This document shows positions 53,190-61,084 of a stretch of 64,000 bases of DNA, one piece after another. The stretch is taken from positions 124,001-188,000 of the forward strand of contig NZ_JACWZZ010000001.1 of NCBI RefSeq assembly GCF_014698995.1, written 5' to 3'. The position numbers and the translations under genes are program-made. Source of the stretch: Hymenobacter duratus (GTDB lineage: Bacteria; Bacteroidota; Bacteroidia; Cytophagales; Hymenobacteraceae). The notes beneath the pieces were generated by a model. That model was not told the origin of the DNA and did no database searches. It saw only the letters and a program-made list of their open reading frames with translations. The first letter of the stretch is position 1; every line of letters begins with the position of its first letter.

Positions 53190-53240
53190 GAGCACAAAAA
53201 AGCCCCTGCGTTTCTGAAACGCAGGGGCTTTTTTGTGCTC
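53190..53240. terminator. 24-bp perfect hairpin terminator
   Basis: 53190-53213 and 53217-53240 are perfect reverse complements, loop CTG. The stem includes A6/T6 and runs six bases past it (GTGCTC). Confidence 0.88.
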
Positions 53241-53396
53241 GAAACCAACGCAAATAACCTCGTCAGACAGGTTGTAAGTAGTAATTTTTGGGGTGCGGAA
53301 AGGCCGCCAAGTATTGACTTCATGAACTGGCACAATCCTTGGCTTAGCAGGAATACGGACGCAACCGAACTGCTTCCGACTAGACTTGCTACTACG

Positions 53397-54209
53397 ATGA
53401 AAAAGGCGCTACTCTTCTGTCTGACTATGGTTTTGGTTGCGGCAGCTCGCCTGCAAGCTGCTCCAGCTAATGTCAATTTCGCTTCTGAGCGTGGGGTGCC
53501 GTTCGACCTGCGTTTTGATGGTCGCCCACTCACGCGTGGTGGTGCCCGCCAAGTACACATCGACCGGATTGCGGCCGGCACCCACATGGCCGAGTTTCTG
53601 ATTCCGACGGCTAATGGCCGGGCTATCAGCTACCGCACCCGAGTATTTCTCGACCCTGGCTTGGAAACTAGCTTTGTGCTTCTGACCCGCCCTGGTCGCG
53701 CACCGGAGTTGCGCAAAGTAGCAGCTGTTCCTTTGCGTGGGGGCTACTATGGTAATGGGCCTGGCGGCTACCCAAACGGCGGCCCGGTTTATGGAAATGG
53801 CGGCTATGGTAGCCAGCCTCCTATCAATCAGCCGGGTGGTTATGGCAACGGGGGATATACTACTGGCAACCAAGATAACGAAGGCTATTACCCTGGCGGT
53901 GGCGTGAGCTATAACCGCCTGATGGCTCCTCAGGATGTCGATGCACTCCGTGCGGCCGTGCAACGCCAATCGTTCGATAAGGACAAATTGCCTCTGCTGC
54001 AGCAGGCCTTGAACGAAACCACCATCCAGGCGGATGACTTGGCTCTGCTGATGAAAGAGTTGAGTTTTGAGTCGTCGAAAATGGAGTTGGCCAAGTTTGG
54101 AGCCGGGCGTGTGGCTGACCGCCAGAATTTGTACCGTTTGAATGAAGGCTTTACGTTTTCGGCTACTGCCCGCGAATTCCAGGAATATCTGGCTCAGCAG
54201 CAACGGTAA
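53397..54209 (+). CDS. Secreted DUF4476 protein
   Basis: 270 residues from the ATG at 53397 (signal peptide MKKALLFCLTMVLVAAARLQA); longer readings overlap the preceding terminator. N-terminal beta-rich domain, a Gly/Tyr/Asn-rich low-complexity linker (about 115-180, GGYYGNGPGGYPNGG-type steps), then a C-terminal DUF4476 helical domain (MAPQDVDALRAAVQRQSFDKDKLPLLQQAL, about 181-270). Envelope or surface protein of unknown role. Confidence 0.85.
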   Translation: MKKALLFCLTMVLVAAARLQAAPANVNFASERGVPFDLRFDGRPLTRGGARQVHIDRIAAGTHMAEFLIPTANGRAISYRTRVFLDPGLETSFVLLTRPGRAPELRKVAAVPLRGGYYGNGPGGYPNGGPVYGNGGYGSQPPINQPGGYGNGGYTTGNQDNEGYYPGGGVSYNRLMAPQDVDALRAAVQRQSFDKDKLPLLQQALNETTIQADDLALLMKELSFESSKMELAKFGAGRVADRQNLYRLNEGFTFSATAREFQEYLAQQQR

Positions 54210-54230
54210 AGAACTAGATACATGCACACA

Positions 54231-54266
54231 AAAAAGGCGGCCCCACACAGGTGGGGCCGCCTTTTT
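54231..54266. terminator. Bidirectional terminator
   Basis: 16-bp perfect stem (54231-54246 with 54251-54266), 4-base loop, flanked by A5 and T5 between convergent genes. Confidence 0.87.
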
Positions 54267-54287
54267 CATGTGGAAGACGATACTAGA

Positions 54288-54764
54288 CTAGCGTAGGCGG
54301 TCCATGCTACGCACCAACTGCTCGTCGCGGCGGATAAAGCGGTTCGCCAGCAGATTTAGCATCAGCGCCAGCGTGGGCAGGTAGAAGCCGGCCTGGTAGG
54401 AACCCAGCATCTTCACGTTAAGCGCCTGCTCGCCCAGGGTGGAGAAGTAGAACCCGGCCCCGATGGTGCACAAAATCAGCAGCAGGTTGAGCATGCCCAG
54501 TTTAAGCTGCAGAAACCGGTTGCGGAACTGGAAAATCTCAAACAGTGCCACTGCAGCTGAAGCACCGGCGAAAAGAGCAATCAACCATACATTGCCGGGA
54601 GGCGTGAGGCCCACCCCAGGCTTATTATAGCTAAAGCCCAAGGCCGTCATGGTCAGTTCCTGGCCGGTAGTAGGGTCGGCTTTTTGCCAGAGGGGCAGAA
54701 ACAGCACGGCCAGCATGCACAAGGCCAACAGTAGCAGGAACACGCTTTGGATTCTTTGTATCAT
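54288..54764 (-). CDS. DUF4293 membrane protein
   Basis: 158 residues with four TM segments (VFLLLLALCMLAVLFLPLW, VWLIALFAGASAAVALF, GMLNLLLILCTIGAGFYF, AGFYLPTLALMLNLLAN). The opening MIQRIQSVFLLL and the closing NRFIRRDEQLVRSMDRLR fit DUF4293, a Bacteroidota family of unknown function. Divergent from the second thiolase. Confidence 0.87.
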   Translation of the reverse strand: MIQRIQSVFLLLLALCMLAVLFLPLWQKADPTTGQELTMTALGFSYNKPGVGLTPPGNVWLIALFAGASAAVALFEIFQFRNRFLQLKLGMLNLLLILCTIGAGFYFSTLGEQALNVKMLGSYQAGFYLPTLALMLNLLANRFIRRDEQLVRSMDRLR

Positions 54765-54810
54765 CTTTGTGTTTTGTCAGTTTAGGCCGTCGGTATTGCC
54801 GCCGGGCCGG

Positions 54811-54818
54811 CAAAAGTA
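54811..54818 (-). promoter_or_regulatory. -7 box (TACTTTTG) of the DUF4293 gene
   Basis: Exact TAnnTTTG on the minus strand, 46 bases upstream of the start; no spaced TTG. Confidence 0.45.
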
Positions 54819-54856
54819 GCCAACAACGACTGGAATAACTGCATCCGAACTTACCA

Positions 54857-56059
54857 ATGCCTACCGCTTACATAGTTGACGCCGTCCGGACTCCAATTGC
54901 CCGTTTCGCAGGAGCCCTGAGCAGCGTCCGTCCCGACGACCTGGCCGCCCACATTCTGCGCGAGCTGCTGCGTCGCAACCCTTCCCTCGATAAAGCCGCG
55001 GTAGAAGACGTAATTATTGGCGCCGCCAACCAGGCCGGCGAAGACAACCGCAATGTGGCCCGCATGGCGGCGCTACTGGCCGGCCTGCCCATCACGGTGC
55101 CGGGCTGCACCGTGAACCGCCTGTGCGCGTCCGGCCTGCAGAGCATCACCGATGCCTCGCGCGCCATCATGGCTGGCGAGGGCGACGTATACCTGGCTGG
55201 CGGGGCCGAAAGCATGACCCGCGCCCCGTTTGTGATGGCCAAGTCGGAAACCGCCTTCGGGCGCGAGCTGACGGCCCACGACACCACCCTAGGCTGGCGC
55301 TTCACCAACCCCAAGCTCAGCAAGATGCACCACCCGTTTGCCATGGGCGAAACGGCGGAGAACGTGGCGCGCAAGTACGGCATCACGCGCACCGAGCAGG
55401 ACGAGTTTGCCTTCAACTCGCAGCGCAAATACCACCGGGCCGCCGAGAAAGGGCGCTTCCGCAAGGAAATTGCGCCGGTATTCGTGGCCAACCCCAAGGG
55501 AGCTGCCGCGCTGTTTGATACCGACGAGCCGCCGCGCCTGAGCACTATGGAAAAGCTGGCTTCTATCCGACCAGCCTTCCAGCCCGTTGATGGCACCGTC
55601 ACAGCCGGCAACTCGGCCGGCATCAACGATGGGGCTGCGGGCGTGCTGGTGGTGAGCGAGGTGGCCCTCAAGCGCTTCAACCTCAAGCCTATGGCCCGCG
55701 TGGTGGCGTCGGCGGTGGCGGGTGTCGATCCGGCCTACATGGGCCTGGGGCCGGTGCCGGCTACTCAAAAAGCGCTGCAGCGCGCCGGCCTGACCTTGCA
55801 GGATATTGGGCTGATTGAGCTGAACGAGGCGTTTGCCGCGCAAAGCATTGCCTGCGTCCGTGACCTGGACCTGAACATGGACATTGTGAACGTGAACGGC
55901 GGCTCCATTGCCATCGGGCACCCGCTGGGCGCGGCCGGCTCGCGCATCACGGCCACGCTGCTGCACGAAATGCAGCGCCGCGAAAACGTGCGTTATGGCC
56001 TCGTGACCATGTGCGTAGGAGTAGGGCAGGGCGCTTCCGTGATTTACGAGCGGATGTAG
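54857..56059 (+). CDS. Acetyl-CoA acyltransferase (second PcaF-like thiolase)
   Basis: 400 residues, closely parallel to the thiolase at 43059: AYIVDAVRTPIARFAGALSSVRPDDL, nucleophile Cys90 in [29 protein letters not shown] and TMCVGVGQGASVIYERM. Substrate could be 3-oxoadipyl-CoA or straight-chain 3-ketoacyl-CoA. It lies outside the paa cluster and has no operator-like palindrome upstream. Confidence 0.92.
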   Translation: MPTAYIVDAVRTPIARFAGALSSVRPDDLAAHILRELLRRNPSLDKAAVEDVIIGAANQAGEDNRNVARMAALLAGLPITVPGCTVNRLCASGLQSITDASRAIMAGEGDVYLAGGAESMTRAPFVMAKSETAFGRELTAHDTTLGWRFTNPKLSKMHHPFAMGETAENVARKYGITRTEQDEFAFNSQRKYHRAAEKGRFRKEIAPVFVANPKGAAALFDTDEPPRLSTMEKLASIRPAFQPVDGTVTAGNSAGINDGAAGVLVVSEVALKRFNLKPMARVVASAVAGVDPAYMGLGPVPATQKALQRAGLTLQDIGLIELNEAFAAQSIACVRDLDLNMDIVNVNGGSIAIGHPLGAAGSRITATLLHEMQRRENVRYGLVTMCVGVGQGASVIYERM

Positions 56060-56177
56060 ATTGGTTGGCTGATTGGTAGTTGTTGATTGCTGGTTGTCAA
56101 TCGCTAGGACCTGGTTTTGGCTTTTGGTGAATACTTTGCAACCAGTAATTATCAATTACCAATCAACTATTAACCCA

Positions 56178-56717
56178 ATGGCCGCCCCCCGCCTCAAGCC
56201 TATGCTTCCTCTGCCTCAGCCGGGCGCTTGCCTGCGGCCCTGGCAGCCGGCCGATGCCCCGGCCCTGGCCAGCTACGCCAACGACCGGAGCATCTGGCAG
56301 AACCTGCGCGATACGTTTCCGCATCCCTATACCACCCACGACGCCGAGTACTTCCTGGCCGCCGTGGCCGACAACCAGCGCGACCTGCACCTGGCGTTTG
56401 CCGTTGATGGCGTGGCCGTGGGCAGCATTGGCGTGCACTTCAAGAGCGACGTGCGCCGCCGTTCGGCTGAAATCGGCTATTGGCTGGCGCGGCCATATTG
56501 GGGGCGGGGGCTGGCTACGGCCGCCGTGCAGGCCGTGGCGGCCTACGTGCTGGCGAACTTCGACGTCTGCCGGCTGTATGCTGTGGTATTTGAGCCCAAC
56601 TCCGCCTCGGCGCGGGTGCTGGAAAAGGCCGGTTTCGTGCTGGAAGCCACAATGCGCAAAAGCGTGGTGAAAGACGGCCAGATGCTAGACTCCCGCCTCT
56701 ACGCGCTGGTGGTGTAA
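56178..56717 (+). CDS. GNAT N-acetyltransferase (RimJ/RimL-like)
   Basis: 179 residues from the ATG at 56178. Opening CLRPWQPADAPALASYANDRSIWQNLRDTFPHPYT, central AVGSIGVHFKSDVRRRSAEIGYWLARPYWGRGLATAAVQAVAAYV with the acetyl-CoA loop, and C-terminal NSASARVLEKAGFVLEATMRKSVVKDGQMLDSRLYALV, typical of RimJ/RimL/SpeG-like enzymes. Substrate unknown. The upstream gap is rich in ATTGGTTG/CAATCAAC-type simple sequence. Confidence 0.9.
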   Translation: MAAPRLKPMLPLPQPGACLRPWQPADAPALASYANDRSIWQNLRDTFPHPYTTHDAEYFLAAVADNQRDLHLAFAVDGVAVGSIGVHFKSDVRRRSAEIGYWLARPYWGRGLATAAVQAVAAYVLANFDVCRLYAVVFEPNSASARVLEKAGFVLEATMRKSVVKDGQMLDSRLYALVV

Positions 56718-56750
56718 ACTGTAGCATTGGCATTAGCCTGTGCCGTGGAC

Positions 56751-56872
56751 CTCGCCCCAACCCCTCACCAAAAGAGAGGGGCTCTGGCTCTAAAAAACAA
56801 AAGACAGAGCTAACATCCATTTCCGGTTTCCCCTCTCTTTGGGAGAGGATGCTAGTGGGGGAGGCCCCCGTC
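56751..56872. repeat. Degenerate inverted repeat between GNAT and truA
   Basis: CCAAAAGAGAGGGG (56768-56781) pairs with CCCCTCTCTTTGG (56830-56842) with one bulge. Flanks CTCGCCCCAACCCC and the right-hand GTGGGGGAGGCCCC extend the symmetry, and GCTCTG/CAGAGC (56781-56786 with 56805-56810) pair inside. This looks like a decayed member of a second repeat family. Confidence 0.5.
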
Positions 56873-56909
56873 ATCCCTTCATCACCTCATCCCTTCATCA
56901 CCCAAAACA

Positions 56910-57701
56910 GTGCGCTACTTCCTTCATCTGGCCTACGACGGCACCCGCTACCACGGCTGGCAGGTGCAGCCCAACACGCTCACGGTGCAGCAGGAGCTGG
57001 ACCGCTGCTTGTCGCAGGTGCTGCGGCAGCCGGTGTTCTGCCTGGGCAGCGGCCGCACCGATACCGGCGTGCACGCCAGCCACCAAGTAGCGCACTTCGA
57101 GGCCGAGCTGCCGGAAACGCTGGATATCAAAACGCTGCTCTACCGCCTCAACCGCGCCCTGCCGCCCGACATTGCCGCCTACGCGCTGCACCCCGTGCTG
57201 CCGCAGGCCCACGCCCGCTTCTCGGCCGATGCCCGCACCTACGAATACTATGTGCGCCAGGTGCCTGACCCTTTCAGCGTGGGGCGGGCCCTCTACTTGG
57301 ACTTGGCTCCTGATGTAGCCGCCATGAACGAAGCCGCCGCCCATCTGCTCGGCTCGCGCGACTTCACGGCGTTTTCCAAAGTGAAGGGCGGCGAGAACCA
57401 CTATGTGTGCGTGGTGTATGAGGCCGGCTGGCACCAGATGCCCGGCGGGCTGGTGTTCCGCATCCGGGCCAACCGCTTTGTGCGGGGTATGGTGCGGTTG
57501 GTGGTGGGCACGCTATTGAGCGTGGGCAGGGGCAAAATCACGCCTGCGCAGTTTCAGCAGATTCTGTGGGCCCAGAGCCGCGTAGATGCCAGCGGCGCCG
57601 CTCCGGCCCAGGGCCTCTACCTCAGCCGCGTAGAATACATGCCCGACGTGGTGCCCGCCGAACTGGTGCCGCCCGGTTTGCCGTACTTTGTGGGCCGATA
57701 A
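56910..57701 (+). CDS. truA: tRNA pseudouridine(38-40) synthase TruA
   Basis: Modifies uridines in the tRNA anticodon stem-loop. 263 residues, GTG start matching the family opening RYFLHLAYDGTRYHGWQVQPN. Catalytic Asp lies in GSGRTDTGVHASHQVAHF (about residue 52). Also HARFSADARTYEYYV, FTAFSKVKGGENHYVCVV and IRANRFVRGMVRLVVGTLLSVGRG. Confidence 0.95.
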   Translation: MRYFLHLAYDGTRYHGWQVQPNTLTVQQELDRCLSQVLRQPVFCLGSGRTDTGVHASHQVAHFEAELPETLDIKTLLYRLNRALPPDIAAYALHPVLPQAHARFSADARTYEYYVRQVPDPFSVGRALYLDLAPDVAAMNEAAAHLLGSRDFTAFSKVKGGENHYVCVVYEAGWHQMPGGLVFRIRANRFVRGMVRLVVGTLLSVGRGKITPAQFQQILWAQSRVDASGAAPAQGLYLSRVEYMPDVVPAELVPPGLPYFVGR

Positions 57702-57715
57702 AGACCACGGCCCCT

Positions 57716-57816
57716 CTGTCATCCTGAGTGCAGCGAAGGACCTTGCCACGTTGGAGTTACTACCACACGGATTCATTCTAGTGTGGCAAGGTCCTTCGCT
57801 GCACTCAGGATGACAG
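57716..57816. repeat. Long inverted-repeat element, copy 2 (34-bp arms)
   Basis: Arms 57716-57749 and 57783-57816 are perfect 34-bp reverse complements around a 33-base loop. The arm starts CTGTCATCCTGAGTGCAGCG. The loop carries CTACCACAC (57760-57768), the reverse complement of the GTGTGGTAG in the loop of copy 1. Translated in one frame it gives RSFAALRMT, a sequence often wrongly attached to protein N-termini. Confidence 0.88.
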
Positions 57817-57875
57817 GCGGCCCTGCAACTTCCCGCCGCCGGCCCCGGTTACTACGTTTCATTCCACCCGCTATT

Positions 57876-59654
57876 TTGGATCCAACTACCGCTACCCCCG
57901 CCAAATCTGGCAACATCTTCGACTGGCAGGTGCTGCGCCGGCTGATGGTGTATGTGCGGCCCTATCGGCGCATCTTCTACTTGCTGGTGTTCCTGACTGT
58001 GGCCACGGCCGTATTGGGCACGCTGCGGCCCTTTCTCATTCAGCAAATGGTTGATGTGACCATTGAGCAGAACGACTGGGTGGGCCTTAACCGGGGCTTC
58101 GGCATTCTGTTGGTGCTGCTGGTGGCGCATGCCTTCGTGAGCTACCTCCAAACTTACTTTGGCGGCTGGCTGGGCCAATACATCGTGCGCGACATTCGGG
58201 TGGACCTGTACAAGCACATCCTCAACCTGCGCCTCAAGTTCTTCGACCGCACGCCCATTGGCGTGCTCGTCACGCGCAACATCTCCGACGTTGAGACGCT
58301 GTCTGACGTGTTCAGCGAGGGGCTGGCGGCCATGATAGGCGACATTCTGCAGATCGTGTTCATCATGGCCTTCATGTTCTACATCGACTGGCGCCTGACC
58401 CTGGTGAGCCTCTCCGTGATTCCGCCGCTGCTGTTCAGCACTTACGTGTTCAAGGAGAAGGTGAAACGCTCGTTTCAGGAGGTGCGCACGGCTGTAGCCA
58501 GCCTCAACGCCTTCGTGCAGGAGCACCTGACGGGCATGAACGTGGTGCAGATCTTCAACAACGAGCAGCGCGAATACCGCAAGTTTCAAGCCCTTAACCA
58601 GGAGCATACCCGCGCCAATATCCGCTCGGTATTGTACTACAGCATCTACTTTCCGGTGGCCGAGGTGCTGGCGGCAGTAGGAGTGGGGCTGCTGGTGTGG
58701 TACGCCGCGCAGGGCCAGATCGAAGGCACTATTTCCAAGGGCGCGCTCATCGCCTTCATCATGTACAACGCCCTGTTCTTCAGGCCTATTCGTCAGATTG
58801 CTGACCGGTTCAATACGCTGCAGCTGGGCTTGGTGAGCACCGAGCGCCTGCTCAAGCTCCTCGACAGCCAAGAGTTTGTGCCCAACAACGGCACGCTGGC
58901 CCCGGCCACGCTACGCGGCGAAGTGGAGTTCGAGAACGTCTGGTTTGCTTACAATGACGAGGAGTGGGTGCTGCGCGACATCAGCTTCCGGGTAGAGCCC
59001 GGCCAGACCGTGGCCTTCGTGGGCGCTACCGGCGCCGGCAAAACCAGCATCATCAACCTGCTCAGCCGCTTCTACGACATCAACAAGGGTCATATCCGCA
59101 TCGACGGCCACGACCTGCCCCTCTACGACCTGAGCGTGCTGCGCCGCCATATCGGCGTGGTTTTGCAGGATGTGTTCCTGTTCGCGGGCACTATCCGCGA
59201 CAACATCACGCTGGGCCACGAGGACATCACTGACGCCCAGATCTGGGAAGCCGCCGACCTGGTGGGTGCCCGCCGCTTCATCGAGCGGCTGCCCGGCGCC
59301 CTGAGCTACCCCGTGATGGAGCGTGGCGCTACGCTTTCCGTAGGCCAGCGCCAGCTCATCAGCTTCGTGCGGGCCATGGTGTATCAGCCGGCCATCATCA
59401 TCCTAGATGAAGCTACCTCGTCCGTCGACTCCGAAACAGAGGAGCTGATTCAGGAGGCCATCGAGAAGCTGATGCAGGGCCGCACCGCCCTCGTCATTGC
59501 CCACCGCCTGAGCACCATCCAAAAAGCCGACCGCATCATCGTGCTCGACCGGGGCGAAATCAAGGAATCGGGCCGCCACGAGGAGCTGCTCCGCCAGGAT
59601 GGCTATTATCGCCAGCTCTACCAGATGCAGTACAAAGACGTGCTGGCCGGCTGA
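57876..59654 (+). CDS. ABC transporter, fused permease and ATPase (MsbA-like exporter)
   Basis: 592 residues: six-TM exporter domain (about 20-330) then ATPase domain with Walker A GATGAGKTS, Q-loop GVVLQDVFLFAGTIRDNI, signature LSVGQRQLISFVRAM, Walker B AIIILDEATSSVDSE and switch His in VIAHRLSTIQ. The TTG at 57876 is proposed as start because the upstream in-frame GTG (57783) reads through the repeat element and the family begins at FDWQVLRRL. Likely lipid or drug exporter; substrate unknown. Confidence 0.9.
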   Translation: MDPTTATPAKSGNIFDWQVLRRLMVYVRPYRRIFYLLVFLTVATAVLGTLRPFLIQQMVDVTIEQNDWVGLNRGFGILLVLLVAHAFVSYLQTYFGGWLGQYIVRDIRVDLYKHILNLRLKFFDRTPIGVLVTRNISDVETLSDVFSEGLAAMIGDILQIVFIMAFMFYIDWRLTLVSLSVIPPLLFSTYVFKEKVKRSFQEVRTAVASLNAFVQEHLTGMNVVQIFNNEQREYRKFQALNQEHTRANIRSVLYYSIYFPVAEVLAAVGVGLLVWYAAQGQIEGTISKGALIAFIMYNALFFRPIRQIADRFNTLQLGLVSTERLLKLLDSQEFVPNNGTLAPATLRGEVEFENVWFAYNDEEWVLRDISFRVEPGQTVAFVGATGAGKTSIINLLSRFYDINKGHIRIDGHDLPLYDLSVLRRHIGVVLQDVFLFAGTIRDNITLGHEDITDAQIWEAADLVGARRFIERLPGALSYPVMERGATLSVGQRQLISFVRAMVYQPAIIILDEATSSVDSETEELIQEAIEKLMQGRTALVIAHRLSTIQKADRIIVLDRGEIKESGRHEELLRQDGYYRQLYQMQYKDVLAG

Positions 59655-59678
59655 CACAGGCCAAAGTCTGCCACCTAG

Positions 59679-59713
59679 TTTGTGCCCGATACCGCCGCCG
59701 ACCGGTATTTTTG
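59679..59713 (+). promoter_or_regulatory. Promoter-like pair before the GyrI-like gene
   Basis: TTTG (59679-59682), 23-base spacer, TATTTTTG (59706-59713). The spacer is slightly longer than the usual 19-21. It lies 48 bases before the ATG at 59762. Confidence 0.5.
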
Positions 59714-59761
59714 CGCGGCGTTGCGGCGCTTACATCTCTCTCTCTTCCTTCGTGCTGATTT

Positions 59762-60286
59762 ATGAACCGAATTTTCCTGCTGCTTTCCCTGCTGCTGATT
59801 GTGGCCGCCGGCGTGGCCTACTATTTCCTGGGCGGCTTCAAAAAGGCTGACGTTACGCTGGAAACTACGGCTCAGCCTATCTTTCTGGCCGGCCGCTACT
59901 TCGAAGGCCCGGCCAATAGCGAGCAGTTCGGCGACCTGACCCGTGAGGCCTACGAAATCCGGACTTCCGGCAAGCTGCGCGGCACCTTCGGCAACATCTT
60001 CTACAACGACCCCGCCAAGGCCAGCGAAACAGCCAAGGTGTTCGTGGGCCTGGTAGTGGAGGATACTGTGTCGCAGCAGTTGCCGAAAGGCTACCGTTAC
60101 CGGGCCTTTGGCGCCGGCCAGCGCGTGCTGCATGCCCGTATCATTGCCAGCTACCTTGTAGCGCCAGACAAGCTCTACACCGGCGTTAAGGCAGCGGCCA
60201 AGGAGCAGGGGCTGACGTTGCAGAACGTATACCTGGAGAAGTTTCCTGCTACCGGCCCGGTAGAAGTGTGGGCCGCAGTGAAATAA
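59762..60286 (+). CDS. Membrane-anchored GyrI-like ligand-binding protein
   Basis: 174 residues. N-terminal TM anchor (IFLLLSLLLIVAAGVAYYFLGGF) and then a GyrI/SOUL-like small-molecule-binding domain with two-repeat layout: IFLAGRYFEGPANSEQFGDLTREAYEI, GTFGNIFYNDPAK, VFVGLVVEDTV, QRVLHARIIASYLVAPDKLYTGVKAAAKEQG. Such domains bind hydrophobic ligands; here it would face the periplasm. Role unknown. Confidence 0.75.
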   Translation: MNRIFLLLSLLLIVAAGVAYYFLGGFKKADVTLETTAQPIFLAGRYFEGPANSEQFGDLTREAYEIRTSGKLRGTFGNIFYNDPAKASETAKVFVGLVVEDTVSQQLPKGYRYRAFGAGQRVLHARIIASYLVAPDKLYTGVKAAAKEQGLTLQNVYLEKFPATGPVEVWAAVK

Positions 60287-60289
60287 TCC

Positions 60290-60368
60290 ATACCGACCTG
60301 TTTTTCAGAAAAGAGCCCGACTGGAAACTCCTTCCAGTCGGGCTCTTTTCTGAAAAACAGGTCGGTAT
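60290..60368. terminator. 37-bp perfect hairpin between convergent genes
   Basis: 60290-60326 and 60332-60368 are perfect reverse complements around ACTCC. The inner part is a normal GC-rich terminator stem with A4/T4 tracts; the outer 18 bases extend it (CTGAAAAACAGGTCGGTA). It starts 3 bases after the GyrI-like stop and overlaps up to the next gene's end. Confidence 0.9.
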
Positions 60369-61073
60369 TTACAGCGAGTAGCCGCGGCCCAGGTAGAACG
60401 AAGCCCCCAGGCGCAGGTCGCGCAGCCGGAAGCCCATATCGAAGGCCGATGAAGTTGGCTTTTCGCCAGTATAGTCATCGCCACTATAGCTGAGGCGCTG
60501 ATAGGAAAGTCCCCGCAGGCCTACTTCCAGCGCAAAAAAGTGTGTGGGAAAATACACGAAGCCCGGACTCAACTGGCCATAGAAGCCGGAGTTTTTGGCG
60601 TCGGAATTTCCAAAATAAACGGGCGGCTTATCCTTGTAGGTGGCTGCTGAGTACCCGGCGCCCGCGTGGCCGTAGAAAGCTGCTTTATCGCCAATAAATT
60701 GGTAGTAGCGAACAAATGGCCCCAGTTGCATCCAGCGGGTGGTGTTTTCGCCATACAGCACGGTGGCAGTGGGCTGCCCGGGGCCCGGGTTGATAACCAC
60801 CGGAATAATAGCCGGGTAGTTGCGCGTCTCCTGCTGCCAGTTCATTTGCACGCCCACCACCAAGTTGTTGGCCACAAAATAGCCAGCTGTCGGGCTGACC
60901 GTAATCTGGCGCAGCCGGTCCTCGTACGCCGGCAGGAAACCGGTAGCAGCCACTTTCGTCAGCTGCTGCCGGTAGCCAAGGCTGCCGCCCAGCAGCACTG
61001 TGCCCGCTGAAATCTGCGCCTGCGCGGCGCTGGTCGTTGCCGCTGCCAGCACGCCAAGTAAGTAGTATCTCAT
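60369..61073 (-). CDS. Outer-membrane beta-barrel protein (copy B of tandem pair)
   Basis: 234 residues: signal peptide ending AAQAQISAG, then alternating amphipathic strands (GYFVANNLVVGVQMNWQQETRNY, LGPFVRYYQFIGDKAAFYGHAGAGYS, GFVYFPTHFFALEVGLRGLSY), ending LRLGASFYLGRGYSL. Clearly paralogous to the gene 11 bases upstream; the pair forms one operon. Small porin-like barrel of unknown specificity. Confidence 0.85.
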   Translation of the reverse strand: MRYYLLGVLAAATTSAAQAQISAGTVLLGGSLGYRQQLTKVAATGFLPAYEDRLRQITVSPTAGYFVANNLVVGVQMNWQQETRNYPAIIPVVINPGPGQPTATVLYGENTTRWMQLGPFVRYYQFIGDKAAFYGHAGAGYSAATYKDKPPVYFGNSDAKNSGFYGQLSPGFVYFPTHFFALEVGLRGLSYQRLSYSGDDYTGEKPTSSAFDMGFRLRDLRLGASFYLGRGYSL

Positions 61074-61084
61074 GGTGCAGTGCG

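Noticed and set aside
56060-56177. Possible regulatory inverted repeats in the gap before the GNAT gene
   Set aside because: The stretch is simple sequence made of ATTGGTTG/CAATCAAC variants with only patchy pairing; nothing specific can be supported.
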